Shown: one piece after another, positions 1-8,338 of the stretch
Numbering within the stretch: the stretch's first letter is position 1
How the letters are laid out: each line of letters starts with the position of its first letter
DNA from: Paenibacillus harenae
GTDB lineage: Bacteria > Bacillota > Bacilli > Paenibacillales > Paenibacillaceae
Assembly: GCF_030812415.1 (NCBI RefSeq)
Contig: NZ_JAUSST010000003.1
Location: 744,001-808,000 of the forward strand
DNA length: 64,000 nt
Direction of reading: 5' to 3'
Translations under genes and position numbers: made by a program
The notes under the pieces: generated by a model
What the model saw: only the letters and a program-made list of their open reading frames with translations
What the model was told of the DNA's origin: nothing
The model's database searches: none

Positions 1-555
1 GCAATTGCTCCAACCGTATTCTCCGAGACGCTTCGCGGCGCTTGGCAGTCAAACTTCAAGCTGTATGCCGAAGCCGTTGGCAAAGTCGAGGAGGGCGATA
101 AAGTCATCGCCGACTACGACGCTCGCACGGCAGATTTCAAAGGAAAAGCCGGCGACAAGCTGAACCAAAAAGTGTCCGTCGTCAGATTCATGGCAGGCAA
201 AACGCGCATTTATTTGGGAGATACGTTTACGGGGCTCGCGTTCAGCAAGCTGGGCATTACTCGTCCCGACAGCCAGAAGGGCTACAAAGATACCTTCGTC
301 GAAGAAATTACGAAGGAACGCATTACTGAAGTAGATGCGGATATGCTGTTCTATTTCACGTATGAGACAGGCGACGGAAAAGCAACCCAAATGGAAGAAG
401 AGATGATGAAGGATCCGCTATGGCAAAGCCTTAACGTCGTGAAAAACAACAAGGCGATCCGAGTGGACGATGCGATCTGGAACACGGCCGGCGGCGTCAT
501 TGCAGCTAACCTGATGCTGGATGAGCTATACGATATTTACGAAATCGCGAAATAA
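1..555 (+). CDS. Iron-siderophore ABC transporter substrate-binding protein (C-terminal part)
   Basis: The reading frame is open from base 1 to a TAA at 553-555, so the 5' end is missing. The roughly 184 residues seen resemble the C-terminal lobe of FecB/FhuD-type (class III) binding proteins, which hold ferric siderophores outside the membrane and pass them to an FhuB/FhuG-type permease. Family-like features are the stretch GDTFTGLAFSKLGI and the late block NNKAIRVDDAIWNTAGG, followed by a helical end. The signal peptide and lipobox would lie outside the window, so the lipoprotein nature is inferred. A terminator follows closely, making this the last gene of its transcript. The exact siderophore cannot be told. 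Confidence 0.8.
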   Translation, partial: AIAPTVFSETLRGAWQSNFKLYAEAVGKVEEGDKVIADYDARTADFKGKAGDKLNQKVSVVRFMAGKTRIYLGDTFTGLAFSKLGITRPDSQKGYKDTFVEEITKERITEVDADMLFYFTYETGDGKATQMEEEMMKDPLWQSLNVVKNNKAIRVDDAIWNTAGGVIAANLMLDELYDIYEIAK

Positions 556-571
556 GACCATAGATAGGAAG

Positions 572-610
572 AAACAGCCGGGCTGCAATAAGCTTCCGGC
601 TGTTTTTTTA
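572..610 (+). terminator. Rho-independent terminator of the binding-protein gene
   Basis: Arms AACAGCCGG (573-581) and CCGGCTGTT (596-604) are fully complementary and followed by a run of T. It sits 17 bases after the stop codon. Confidence 0.85.
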
Positions 611-641
611 CGCTTATAAATGTCTCACTGAAAGCATTCCG

Positions 642-825
642 TTGCACAAATTGCAATGGATAGGTCAAATTATCCTCCGACCGCCTATGTCTATTGCACT
701 TTGTACAACAGATTGGCTCATTCAGCTTACTTATGATTGTCTTTTATCCGATTCTGTTGCACAAAGCGCAAGGAGAGCGTCTTCTAATAGAGGTGTTATC
801 GCTCATTCTGTTGCAGAAACTGCAA
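642..825. repeat. Four 15-bp imperfect palindromes in an intergenic region
   Basis: The 323-bp gap 556-878 carries, after the terminator, four copies of a palindrome of the form TTGCA-N5-TGCAA: TTGCACAAATTGCAA (642-656), TTGCACTTTGTACAA (694-708), TTGCACAAAGCGCAA (757-771) and TTGCAGAAACTGCAA (811-825). Copies 1, 3 and 4 share flanks (ATTCYG before, and GGA after copies 1 and 4), so they look like decayed copies of one unit spaced about 51-64 bp. No gene is supported here. They could be protein-binding sites or a small mobile repeat family. Confidence 0.7.
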
Positions 826-878
826 TGGACTCATGCTGCCTAATGGCTATAGGAGTCGGAGGCCCAGTCCAACCGACA

Positions 879-1721
879 CTAGTCCATCAACTGCTTGAGC
901 TTGCTCTCCGTCGTGGATTCGAGTGCGGGCGTGTATACGCTGCAGCGCAGGTCGGCGCTGCCGTGCACTTGAAGCGAAGTAAGATGGAACAGCATTTTGC
1001 CGGCCTTGGCATGACGGAATTGCAGCAGTACCTCGGGTGCGGAGCTGACGCGGCTTTGCTCCCACAACGCATCGAACTTCGGGTGAACCCCGCTCATCTC
1101 CTCAAGGAATCGCTCATACCAACCGTCCTCGAAATATTGCCCGTAGTATGCACGGAAGATGGCTAGATAACCGCTGACGAAATGCTCCCAATTAACAGCT
1201 AGCCGCTGGAACTCCTTGCGGGTGAACAGGAGCCTGATCATGTTGCGTTGATCGGTCGGAATCTGCTCGAAGCCCAGGAAGACATGGGAGGCGGCCTCAT
1301 TCCAGCCGACGATCTGGCAATGCCTGTCCGATATGATCGTAGGGCAATAGCGAAGCTCCTTCAGCATGTATTGCAAGGGAGCGCTTAACTCCGGCTGCGA
1401 CAGCTCCCCGTGCTTGAACGGGGATGCGCCCGGTCCGGCTTCCAGCGCCAGGGCGTACAAATATTTGCGCTCATCGACCGTTAGCTGCAGTGCGGCCGCA
1501 ATGGCGTCTAGCACCGAACTGGATACCTTGATGTCGCGGCCTTGTTCGAGCCATGTATACCAGGTCGAGCTGACGCCTGCAAGATGGGCGACCTCTTCCC
1601 TTCGAAGTCCCGGAGTCCTGCGGCGGCTGCCGGAGGGCAACCCAACGGCTTCGGGCTGAAGTTTCGCCCGTTGCGCCTTGAGAAATTGGGACAATACTTG
1701 CAGTCTTGTCGAATGATTCAT
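879..1721 (-). CDS. Helix-turn-helix regulator with MmyB-like ligand domain
   Basis: A 280-residue XRE-family regulator. The N-terminal HTH occupies roughly residues 10-85, with the hallmark RRRTPGLRREEVAHLAGVSS followed by WYTWLEQGRDI. The rest matches the MmyB-like (MLTR) PAS-fold ligand domain found in many actinobacterial and bacillar regulators. The ATG at 1719-1721 is chosen because AAGGATG lies about nine bases upstream; an in-frame start eight codons earlier has no such site. It is divergent from the FabF-like gene with 124 bp between them, so it may control that gene and itself. Some MmyB-type proteins bind fatty acids, so a link to the FabF neighbour is possible but inferred. Confidence 0.88.
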   Translation of the reverse strand: MNHSTRLQVLSQFLKAQRAKLQPEAVGLPSGSRRRTPGLRREEVAHLAGVSSTWYTWLEQGRDIKVSSSVLDAIAAALQLTVDERKYLYALALEAGPGASPFKHGELSQPELSAPLQYMLKELRYCPTIISDRHCQIVGWNEAASHVFLGFEQIPTDQRNMIRLLFTRKEFQRLAVNWEHFVSGYLAIFRAYYGQYFEDGWYERFLEEMSGVHPKFDALWEQSRVSSAPEVLLQFRHAKAGKMLFHLTSLQVHGSADLRCSVYTPALESTTESKLKQLMD

Positions 1722-1758
1722 AGCTAGCAACATCCTTCGTATCATTATCGTGGTACTG

Positions 1759-1787
1759 ATTATACTATAATAAATGACAACTTGTAA
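1759..1787 (-). promoter_or_regulatory. Predicted sigma-A promoter of the MmyB-type regulator
   Basis: On the minus strand, TTACAA (1782-1787) and TATAAT (1759-1764) are separated by 17 bp, placing the start about 30 bp upstream of the ATG. Confidence 0.55.
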
Positions 1788-1845
1788 TAGGATAATATCT
1801 ATGACATGATAACCTCCATAATCGTTTTACGAGGAGGAGACATGG

Positions 1846-3084
1846 GTGGAGAGAGTTGTAATTACGGGAATGGGTGTCGTGTCGCCGCTTGGCAATGACG
1901 TAGAGAGCTACTGGAGCAAATTGACTGAAGGCGCCTCCGGCATCACGCGAATCGATCAGTTCGATACGACGAGATTCAAGTCGAGAATAGCAGGCGTTGT
2001 GAGAGATTTCGATCCCGATGCTCTATTCGGGCGCAAGGAGGCGCGCCGGATGGATCGGTTCACGCAATATGCGCTCGCGGCGGCCGATCAAGCGCTTCAT
2101 AACGCCGGACTCGCGCTGGAGGACATGGACCTCGAGAGGCTGGGCGTCTATGTCGGGTCAGGCATTGGCGGCATCCAGACGCTGATCGAGCAGGATGGCG
2201 TGCTGCGCGAGCGCGGGCCGGAGCGGGTAAGTCCAACGCTCGTGCCGATGATGATATCGAATATGGCCGCCTCAACGATCAGCATCAAGTACGGGGCCCT
2301 CGGACCGACCATGTCGCCGGTAACGGCATGCTCGATAGGCAACACGGCCATAGGCGAAGCATTTCGGCTCATTAAGGGGGGATATGCCGATGTGATGTTC
2401 GCCGGAGGCGCTGAAGCGGCCATATCCGAAATATCGCTGGCCAGCTTCGGCAACGCCACCTCGCTATCGGCGAGGAACGACGAGCCGCACCTGGCGAGCA
2501 GGCCTTTCGACGCCGGCAGAGACGGGTTCGTCATGGCAGAGGGAGCGGGCATCCTCGTGCTGGAATCCCTATCTCATGCCCTAAGGAGGAACGCTGCGAT
2601 CGTAGCGGAAGTGATCGGCTATGGCGCAAGCTCCGATGCCTATCATATGGTTGCGACACATCCTGAAGGCAGAGGCGCTTATCTCGCCATGAAGGCAGCC
2701 CTTCGGGATGCGGATATTCAGCCGGAGAACGTCGATGTCATTAACGCGCATGCGACGAGCACGGAAATTGGCGATAAATCGGAAACGGCCGCGATTAAGA
2801 GGCTGTTCGGCGATTACGCCAAGCAAGTGCCGATTACGGCTGGCAAATCGATGACCGGCCATATGCTGGGGGCAGCGGGCGGAGCGGAAGCGATCTCCTT
2901 GGCGATGAGTCTAGTGACAGGCATTGTTCCGCCTACGATTAATCAGGAGCAGCCCGATCCGGCATGCGACTTGGATTACGTCCCGAACGTTGCGCGTCAC
3001 GCCGCTTTAGATATCGGGATGTCCAATTCATTTGGGTTCGGCGGACATAATGCGGTTATTTTGCTGAAGAGGTATAGAAGGTAG
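1846..3084 (+). CDS. Beta-ketoacyl-ACP synthase II (FabF-like)
   Basis: A 412-residue condensing enzyme that would join malonyl-ACP to a growing acyl-ACP in the cytoplasm. The thiolase-fold triad is complete: Cys162 in TACSIGNTAIGEAF, His302 in NAHATSTEIGDKSE and His339 in GKSMTGHMLGAAGG. The protein starts MERVVITGMGVVSPLG like typical FabF, and the length is normal. The GTG at 1846 is used because GAGGAGGAG lies about nine bases upstream and the nearby ATG (1842) is out of frame. It stands alone, without fabH, fabD or acpP, so it may be a paralogue for a special lipid or polyketide rather than the housekeeping FabF. No gene symbol is given for that reason. Confidence 0.9.
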   Translation: MERVVITGMGVVSPLGNDVESYWSKLTEGASGITRIDQFDTTRFKSRIAGVVRDFDPDALFGRKEARRMDRFTQYALAAADQALHNAGLALEDMDLERLGVYVGSGIGGIQTLIEQDGVLRERGPERVSPTLVPMMISNMAASTISIKYGALGPTMSPVTACSIGNTAIGEAFRLIKGGYADVMFAGGAEAAISEISLASFGNATSLSARNDEPHLASRPFDAGRDGFVMAEGAGILVLESLSHALRRNAAIVAEVIGYGASSDAYHMVATHPEGRGAYLAMKAALRDADIQPENVDVINAHATSTEIGDKSETAAIKRLFGDYAKQVPITAGKSMTGHMLGAAGGAEAISLAMSLVTGIVPPTINQEQPDPACDLDYVPNVARHAALDIGMSNSFGFGGHNAVILLKRYRR

Positions 3085-3283
3085 ACGCTCTGGAAAATAT
3101 AAGACTTTACGCTTGGCGAGGGTCAACATACTTGCTTCGATGCATAAATGCATGCACCGGGTAAACACTGTTTCTCTAGACCCAAACCGAATTGCTCGGG
3201 TATGATACCAATATGTTCATAGATGGTGCGAGTGCGGTCTAATGGCGGCGGCGATGGCTTACGAAACCGTAGGAGGGCATGTT

Positions 3284-4174
3284 TTGACTGGGTATGATGA
3301 TATCAAGCAAGGCGAGAAGGGAGCTTGGGTCAGCATTGGCGCTTATCTGGTGCTGTCCGCGCTTAAGCTTGGTGCTGGCTACTGGTTCGCTTCGGGCGCT
3401 CTCGTAGCGGACGGGTACAACAACTTAACCGATATCGTGGCGTCGGCAGCGGTGTTGATCGGACTTCGCATCTCGCAGAAGCCGCCGGACAAGGATCATC
3501 CGTACGGCCACTTCCGGGCGGAGACGATTGCGGCGCTGATCGCTTCCTTCATTATGGCTACCGTAGGCTTACAGGTGCTAATCGGTGCGGTTAAGTCGTT
3601 GTACGCGGCGGAGCGGGAAGCACCGAATCTGATGTCGGCATGGGTGGCGTTGTTTGCGGCAGCCTGCATGGCCGCCGTGTATATGTACAATCGAAGGCTC
3701 GCGCTCCGGATAAAAAATCAGGCGCTGCTCGCGGCGGCAAAGGATAACTTGTCCGATGCGCTAGTCAGCGTCGGTGCGGCGATAGGCATTATCGGCGCGC
3801 AATTCGGTTTGCCTTGGCTTGATCCTGTTGCGGCAATCGCGGTAGGAGCCATTATATGCAAGACGGCATGGGAAATTTTTTATAGCTCGACGCATGCACT
3901 TACGGATGGGTTCGATGCGAATGAGCTGAATACGCTGAGGTCGACGATCGCGCGGACGAAGGGCGTTAAGTCGATCAAGGACATAAAGGCCCGCGTGCAT
4001 GGAAGTCATGTGTTGATCGATGTGATCGTACAGGTAGATCCTGGATTATCGTTGATCGAGAGTCATCGCATTAGCGACGAGATCGAGAAGCGCATGGGCA
4101 AGAAGCACAATATTATGAGCGTTCATGTACATGTCGAGCCGCTGGAAGCAGCGAACCATAACGGCGATAAATAA
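3284..4174 (+). CDS. Cation diffusion facilitator, MneS/MneP-like metal exporter
   Basis: A 296-residue CDF transporter that would export a divalent cation (probably Mn2+) in exchange for protons. Six membrane segments are followed by a cytoplasmic domain of about 85 residues. Metal-site motifs are visible: ADGYNNLTDIV in TM2, the family block HPYGHFRAET, and DNLSDALVS in TM5. The protein closely follows the Bacillus YeaB (MneS) pattern from its start. The TTG at 3284 is chosen because AGGAGG (3271-3276) stands seven bases before it and the alignment with YeaB begins there; the longer in-frame ATG at 3242 lacks a ribosome site. Metal specificity is inferred from family resemblance only. Confidence 0.88.
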   Translation: MTGYDDIKQGEKGAWVSIGAYLVLSALKLGAGYWFASGALVADGYNNLTDIVASAAVLIGLRISQKPPDKDHPYGHFRAETIAALIASFIMATVGLQVLIGAVKSLYAAEREAPNLMSAWVALFAAACMAAVYMYNRRLALRIKNQALLAAAKDNLSDALVSVGAAIGIIGAQFGLPWLDPVAAIAVGAIICKTAWEIFYSSTHALTDGFDANELNTLRSTIARTKGVKSIKDIKARVHGSHVLIDVIVQVDPGLSLIESHRISDEIEKRMGKKHNIMSVHVHVEPLEAANHNGDK

Positions 4175-4176
4175 AG

Positions 4177-4212
4177 AAGAGCTGTCCCCTGAAGTTTAAG
4201 GGGACAGCTCTT
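4177..4212. terminator. Bidirectional terminator between convergent genes
   Basis: A perfect 14-bp stem (AAGAGCTGTCCCCT at 4177-4190 with AGGGGACAGCTCTT at 4199-4212) lies between the CDF gene and the convergent membrane-protein gene, with a T/A-rich edge on both sides. Confidence 0.85.
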
Positions 4213-4229
4213 TCTGTTGAATGGCGGCA

Positions 4230-4850
4230 TTAGCTGCTGCTGCCGATCGTTTCTTGATTGTCCGTACTTGAAGCTTTGCCGGCTGCAGCAAGCTTCTTCA
4301 TGCGATGCCTGCGAACGAGCAGGAAGATAACGATGAGCGGTACGCCGCCAATGAAAATGTACAGCGAGACGTCCTTGACCATATGTTCCGCAGCGCGCCC
4401 GTAGAAATAAAACAATGCGCCGACCACGTAAAACTTAAGTCCGCGGCCAACCGCGGCATAGCCGACTAACCGCCATAAAGGAAAGTTCAAGCAGCCTGAC
4501 AGAATCGTGAACACTTTGAAAGGGATCGGAGTGAACGAGCCGATTAGAATGGCGGCTTCGCCGTTTTTCTGGAACCTGTCGGTCGCCGCGTCGATCCATT
4601 CTTTTTTGAGAAATTTGTAGAGGACTGACTTCCCCATTACTTTGCCGATGTAGTAGCCGATAGGCGTACCGATCAGGCAGGCGATATAGCCAACCGTAGC
4701 GAGCCACAGCGCGGTAGCGGGATTCATGAGACTGAGCGTTACTTGCGAGAAGAAGGCAGGTATGGGAAAGATGACTGCATCGAGAAAAGCGTGGACGGCT
4801 AATCCCCAAGGACCGAAGTCGGCCAAAAAATCGACTATGTTTTGAAACAT
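4230..4850 (-). CDS. VTT/DedA-type (YqaA-like) membrane protein
   Basis: A 206-residue integral membrane protein of the SNARE-associated/VTT superfamily. Four or five hydrophobic segments are visible, with the re-entrant family motifs GSFTPIPFKVFTILSG near residue 105 and VGRGLKFYVVGAL near 135. DedA relatives act as lipid flippases (for example for undecaprenyl phosphate) or support membrane potential; which applies here is unknown. The ATG at 4848-4850 has AAGGAG seven bases upstream and is preferred over the adjacent TTG. The C-terminus is basic and ends in a Ser-rich tail. It shares a terminator with the CDF gene. Confidence 0.8.
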   Translation of the reverse strand: MFQNIVDFLADFGPWGLAVHAFLDAVIFPIPAFFSQVTLSLMNPATALWLATVGYIACLIGTPIGYYIGKVMGKSVLYKFLKKEWIDAATDRFQKNGEAAILIGSFTPIPFKVFTILSGCLNFPLWRLVGYAAVGRGLKFYVVGALFYFYGRAAEHMVKDVSLYIFIGGVPLIVIFLLVRRHRMKKLAAAGKASSTDNQETIGSSS

Positions 4851-4975
4851 CAACAGGCTCCTTTACCATTTAGCGGACCTGCACATAAAGCTAGCTTATC
4901 GAAAAAATAGGCTAAGACTGGAAAAAGGACTTTATATGCTTAATCTGGTTTGAGTTGGTTGGCATATTCAATTTC

Positions 4976-4984
4976 ATTATAGCA
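4976..4984 (-). promoter_or_regulatory. Possible extended -10 promoter
   Basis: TGCTATAAT on the minus strand is an extended -10 box about 125 bp upstream of the VTT gene. The -35 region is poor. The rest of the 267-bp gap 4851-5117 shows nothing else. Confidence 0.35.
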
Positions 4985-5117
4985 CACAACGCCTGCTACA
5001 AAGTAAATTCACCGAGGCCCATTCCGAGACGGTCTTAGCAATACGGACTAAAGCGCTGCGGGTTTCAGAAAAAAATTCGGAGCTGGTCCGTAAAGGCCGC
5101 AGCCCCGCCTATCCGCA

Positions 5118-6533
5118 TTACTCCCTTGTCTGCCTGCGCGACACGCCGCTTAACTGGGCGGCTTGGATGACGCGGCGGCGAACCTCCTCGACGACACGTC
5201 CGTTGAATACGCTGGGCACGATGTACATGCGATTTAGTTCATCGTCGCTAATAACCGATGCGATCGCTTCCGCCGCCGCAACCTTCATCGCTTCGTTAAT
5301 GACCGTAGCGCGGCTGTCGAGCGCGCCTCGGAAGATGCCGGGAAAACACAATACGTTGTTGATCTGGTTCGGGTAGTCCGAGCGGCCCGTAGCGAATACG
5401 GCAACGATATCTTCTGCCAGCTCGGGGCGAATCTCCGGCTCCGGATTAGCCATGGCGAATACGATCGGCTGCGGCGCCATCGTCTCGATATGCTCGCGCG
5501 TCAGTATGCCTCCTGCCGAAACGCCGATGAAAACATCGGCTCCTAATAGCGCCTCTGCCAGTCCGCCGCTGCGGCGCTCCGAATTCGTATTCGCCGCATA
5601 CCATTGCCACATCGGGTTGTCGTAGCTTCGATCCGCCGTCAGAATGCCGTCGCGGTCAACGCCTATGATATGTCTCGCTCCACCGGCAATCAGCATCTTC
5701 GTGCAGGCCGTGCCCGCGGCGCCGATGCCGCAGACGACGATGCGCGCTTCGGCCAGGCTTCGCTCCGTCAGCTTAAGCGCGTTCAGCAGGCCGGCGTAGA
5801 GCACGACCGCCGTGCCATGCTGATCGTCATGAAACACCGGAATGTCGAGCTCCTCGCGCAGGCGCCGCTCAATCTCGAAGCAGCGAGGCGCGGATATGTC
5901 CTCAAGGTTAATGCCGCCAAAGGCCGGCGCAAGATGCCTGACCGCCGCGATAATCTGCTCGGTATCCTGCGTATCCAGGCAGATGGGAAAGGCGTCGACG
6001 TCGGCGAATTGCTTGAACAGCATCGCCTTGCCTTCCATGACGGGCATTGCCGCATAAGGCCCGATATTCCCGAGGCCCAGCACGGCGCTGCCGTCGGATA
6101 CGACGGCAACGGTATTGCGCTTGATCGTCAGCGTATATGCCTTGGACGGCTCTTCATATATCGCTTGGCACACCCTTGCAACCTCCGGCGTATAGACGCG
6201 CGACAAGTCGTCGCGATTCTGGATCGGGGTTTTGGGCTGGATCGTTATTTTGCCTCCTAGATGAAGCAGGAAGGTGCGGTCGGATATATGAAGCAGCTTA
6301 ATGCCGGGGAGTGACTTTAAAGCATCTGTAAGCCGCTCTGCTGCGCCTTGCTCGGCAATCTTCACCGTAAGATCGCGAATACTTTTATTTTTGTCAGTAT
6401 GTATGACGTCAATTGCGATAATATCGCCCTTCGCTTGCTCGATTGCCGTAGCCGCACGGCCGAATTGAGCCGCATTCGTATCGATCTCGAGTCTTAAAAT
6501 AACGGTCTTGCCGTCTGCCATCTGTGATTTCAT
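5118..6533 (-). CDS. NAD(P)-dependent malic enzyme with N-terminal ACT domain
   Basis: A 471-residue malic enzyme that decarboxylates malate to pyruvate with reduction of NAD(P)+. Residues about 10-85 form an ACT domain, a small-molecule regulatory module. The catalytic part follows: SRVYTPEVARVCQAI, the block DGSAVLGLGNIGP with EGKAMLFKQFADVDAFPI, the metal-site motif HDDQHGTAVV, and a Rossmann fold with VVCGIGAAGTACTKML. The ATG at 6531-6533 is used because GGGAG lies about eight bases upstream; the TTG two codons earlier is too close to it. It appears to be transcribed alone. The cofactor cannot be settled from sequence. Confidence 0.92.
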   Translation of the reverse strand: MKSQMADGKTVILRLEIDTNAAQFGRAATAIEQAKGDIIAIDVIHTDKNKSIRDLTVKIAEQGAAERLTDALKSLPGIKLLHISDRTFLLHLGGKITIQPKTPIQNRDDLSRVYTPEVARVCQAIYEEPSKAYTLTIKRNTVAVVSDGSAVLGLGNIGPYAAMPVMEGKAMLFKQFADVDAFPICLDTQDTEQIIAAVRHLAPAFGGINLEDISAPRCFEIERRLREELDIPVFHDDQHGTAVVLYAGLLNALKLTERSLAEARIVVCGIGAAGTACTKMLIAGGARHIIGVDRDGILTADRSYDNPMWQWYAANTNSERRSGGLAEALLGADVFIGVSAGGILTREHIETMAPQPIVFAMANPEPEIRPELAEDIVAVFATGRSDYPNQINNVLCFPGIFRGALDSRATVINEAMKVAAAEAIASVISDDELNRMYIVPSVFNGRVVEEVRRRVIQAAQLSGVSRRQTRE

Positions 6534-6603
6534 CTGCAACAGCTCCCTTCATCAGTTATACTATGCATTTAACCACATAGTATTTATGCTTAAGCAGCGC
6601 CCG

Positions 6604-6648
6604 CAAAAAAAAGAAAGCCGTCACTGCATGGATTGCAGAACGGCTTTC
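6604..6648 (-). terminator. Terminator overlapping the end of the glycosyltransferase gene
   Basis: On the minus strand GAAAGCCG (6641-6648) pairs with CGGCTTTC (6613-6620), with an inner CTGCA/TGCAG stem, followed by eight T. The upstream arm lies inside the last codons of the gene that ends at 6621. Confidence 0.85.
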
Positions 6649-7736
6649 GGACAGCTCATCGGATCGTATTGCTGGTTGCGCTTCGTTAGTAGGCTGTCAC
6701 GGAATTGTCCCGACGCGTAAGGCTCGTGAATAAGCTTGAACCAGCGATCTACCGTATCGTTGGAATCAAGCATTTCGCCGAAGCCGTTGCTTATAAAGTA
6801 TTCGCAATTCTCTTCTTCCTGGCCTGGTATCGGTTCATAGAACAGCATCGGAATGCCTTTGCTCATGCCTTCCGTACAAGTCATCCCTCCGGGCTTCGTG
6901 ACAAGCAGGTCGGAAGCGTCCATTAGCTTGTTCACCTCGCGGGTGAACCCCATAATGCGGACGTTCGGATGCTGGAACAACGGATCGGCGAGCATCTTTT
7001 CCTTCATCTTCTCGTTCGACCCGACGCAGAAGATGAGCTGTGTCGTCTCGCGCCACTTGGTCATGTACTCCAGCGCGTTATCCTCATACATGATCCCCCA
7101 GCCGCCGCCCATGACGAGCACGGTAGGCATCGCCTTCAAATCGAACTCCTTGCGAACTTCAGCCTTGTCGTATGTATGCCAAAAGTTAGGGTGAACGGGA
7201 ATGCCCGTAACCAGTATTCGATCGTTGGATACGCCTTTATCGATCAACAGCTTCTTCACCTGCGGCGAAGATACAAGGTACTTGTTGACTTCCTGATTAA
7301 CCCAAGAACCGTGCGCATCGTAGTCGGTAATGACCGTAAGCAGCTTCATGTCGAGCCCAAGCCGCTTGAGACGAGCGACAACCGAGTTCGGAACGGGATG
7401 CGTGCATACGATAATGTCCGGCTTAAGCTGCGATATGACTTGCGAGGTTTGGGTGTAAAACACGCGGTGAAGAGCGAGCTGCGTAAACCGATTAAGTGAC
7501 TTCTTATAGCCGCTGCGGTACATAAGGCCGACCATCTTAGGCTGCTTGCTGACCGTTTTCCGATAAGCGGACACAATCAAAGGGCCAAGCACCGGGTTCA
7601 AAAATTTACCAAGCTCAATGACGCGTGTCTGAATGCCCGGGCTGAGCTGCTTTAACCCGGTTGCAAGCGCGTAAGCTGCTTGCGTGTGGCCGGAGCCGAA
7701 ACCTTCAGAGAGCAGCAGCACTCTTTTCTTACGCAT
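6621..7736 (-). CDS. UgtP-like diacylglycerol glycosyltransferase (GT28)
   Basis: A 371-residue GT-B enzyme of the MGDG synthase/UgtP family, which transfers glucose (or another sugar) from a UDP-sugar to diacylglycerol at the cytoplasmic membrane face. This makes glycolipids and, in Bacillus, the lipoteichoic-acid anchor. The N-terminal MGDG-synthase domain carries LLLSEGFGSGHTQAAYAL. The C-terminal GT28 domain carries VLVMGGGWGI and the donor-site block VTKPGGMTCTEGMSKGIPM. The ATG at 7734-7736 is chosen from AAGGTGA just upstream; the longer form adds 13 unlikely residues. Sugar and acceptor are inferred. Confidence 0.87.
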   Translation of the reverse strand: MRKKRVLLLSEGFGSGHTQAAYALATGLKQLSPGIQTRVIELGKFLNPVLGPLIVSAYRKTVSKQPKMVGLMYRSGYKKSLNRFTQLALHRVFYTQTSQVISQLKPDIIVCTHPVPNSVVARLKRLGLDMKLLTVITDYDAHGSWVNQEVNKYLVSSPQVKKLLIDKGVSNDRILVTGIPVHPNFWHTYDKAEVRKEFDLKAMPTVLVMGGGWGIMYEDNALEYMTKWRETTQLIFCVGSNEKMKEKMLADPLFQHPNVRIMGFTREVNKLMDASDLLVTKPGGMTCTEGMSKGIPMLFYEPIPGQEEENCEYFISNGFGEMLDSNDTVDRWFKLIHEPYASGQFRDSLLTKRNQQYDPMSCPKAVLQSMQ

Positions 7737-7894
7737 ACATGTCACCTTCTTTTCTATTTCCATATTACGATGCAAGTGCTGTTAACACAAGTTTTATCCA
7801 GCTCGGGTTGCTAACATTATGGAAAATAAATTATCCTTAAGGGCATACGCGAGCACGGTCAAGCGGGCGAACCCATTTAATGAGGAGGAAGTTC

Positions 7895-8296
7895 ATGATG
7901 GAAAAGATAAATCGAAATGAGCACGACTTTCATGCCGGCGATATGGTTCGCGCGGAGGTGCGCACGGGTCAATATATTGGCGAGCTGGTGGAGCTAAACG
8001 GGCCGCGTGCGCTCGTGAAGGTGCTGGCGGTATTAAAGCATCCGGAGCAGGGGGACCTGCATAGTCCTTACAATCCCGATGTGCCGATGTTTCACGAGCG
8101 CCGCGCGCTTAGCTATACGGAGAAGACGACTGTATTGCTCCGCGACCTGAAGAGCTATAGCGGTCCGGTCCCCGATTACAAGCAATCGCTGCTTGCCGCG
8201 GCGGAAGCCGAGATAGCGGATCTTGACCGTTTGCAGCGGTGGGCTGCCAAAGGCTTGGAGCAATTGATACAGTTGAAGAAGGAATATGATAAGTAA
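7895..8296 (+). CDS. kapB: Kinase-associated protein B (KapB) family
   Basis: A 133-residue homologue of Bacillus KapB, which supports KinB activity in the sporulation phosphorelay. Shared landmarks are an N-terminal beta-barrel-like part (GDMVRAEVRTGQYIGELVEL), the conserved KHPEQGDLHSPYNPDVP and FHERRALSYTEK blocks, and the segment GPVPDYKQSLLAA before a C-terminal helix. No signal peptide or lipobox is present, so despite the historical name the protein looks cytoplasmic. The ATG at 7895 has GAGGAGG (7882-7888) at a good distance; the next codon (7898) is also ATG. It is divergent from the glycosyltransferase gene. Confidence 0.9.
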   Translation: MMEKINRNEHDFHAGDMVRAEVRTGQYIGELVELNGPRALVKVLAVLKHPEQGDLHSPYNPDVPMFHERRALSYTEKTTVLLRDLKSYSGPVPDYKQSLLAAAEAEIADLDRLQRWAAKGLEQLIQLKKEYDK

Positions 8297-8338
8297 GCAA
8301 TGATACCCTAGTCGTTCTAAAGTATATCGTAAAAGAGG

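Noticed and set aside
642..1166. A 174-codon plus-strand frame over the palindromes and the MmyB-type gene
   Set aside because: It starts inside a palindrome, has no ribosome site and is antisense to the regulator.
5604..6260. A 218-codon plus-strand frame inside the malic enzyme gene
   Set aside because: Antisense shadow of a clear enzyme gene, with no start signal or family likeness.
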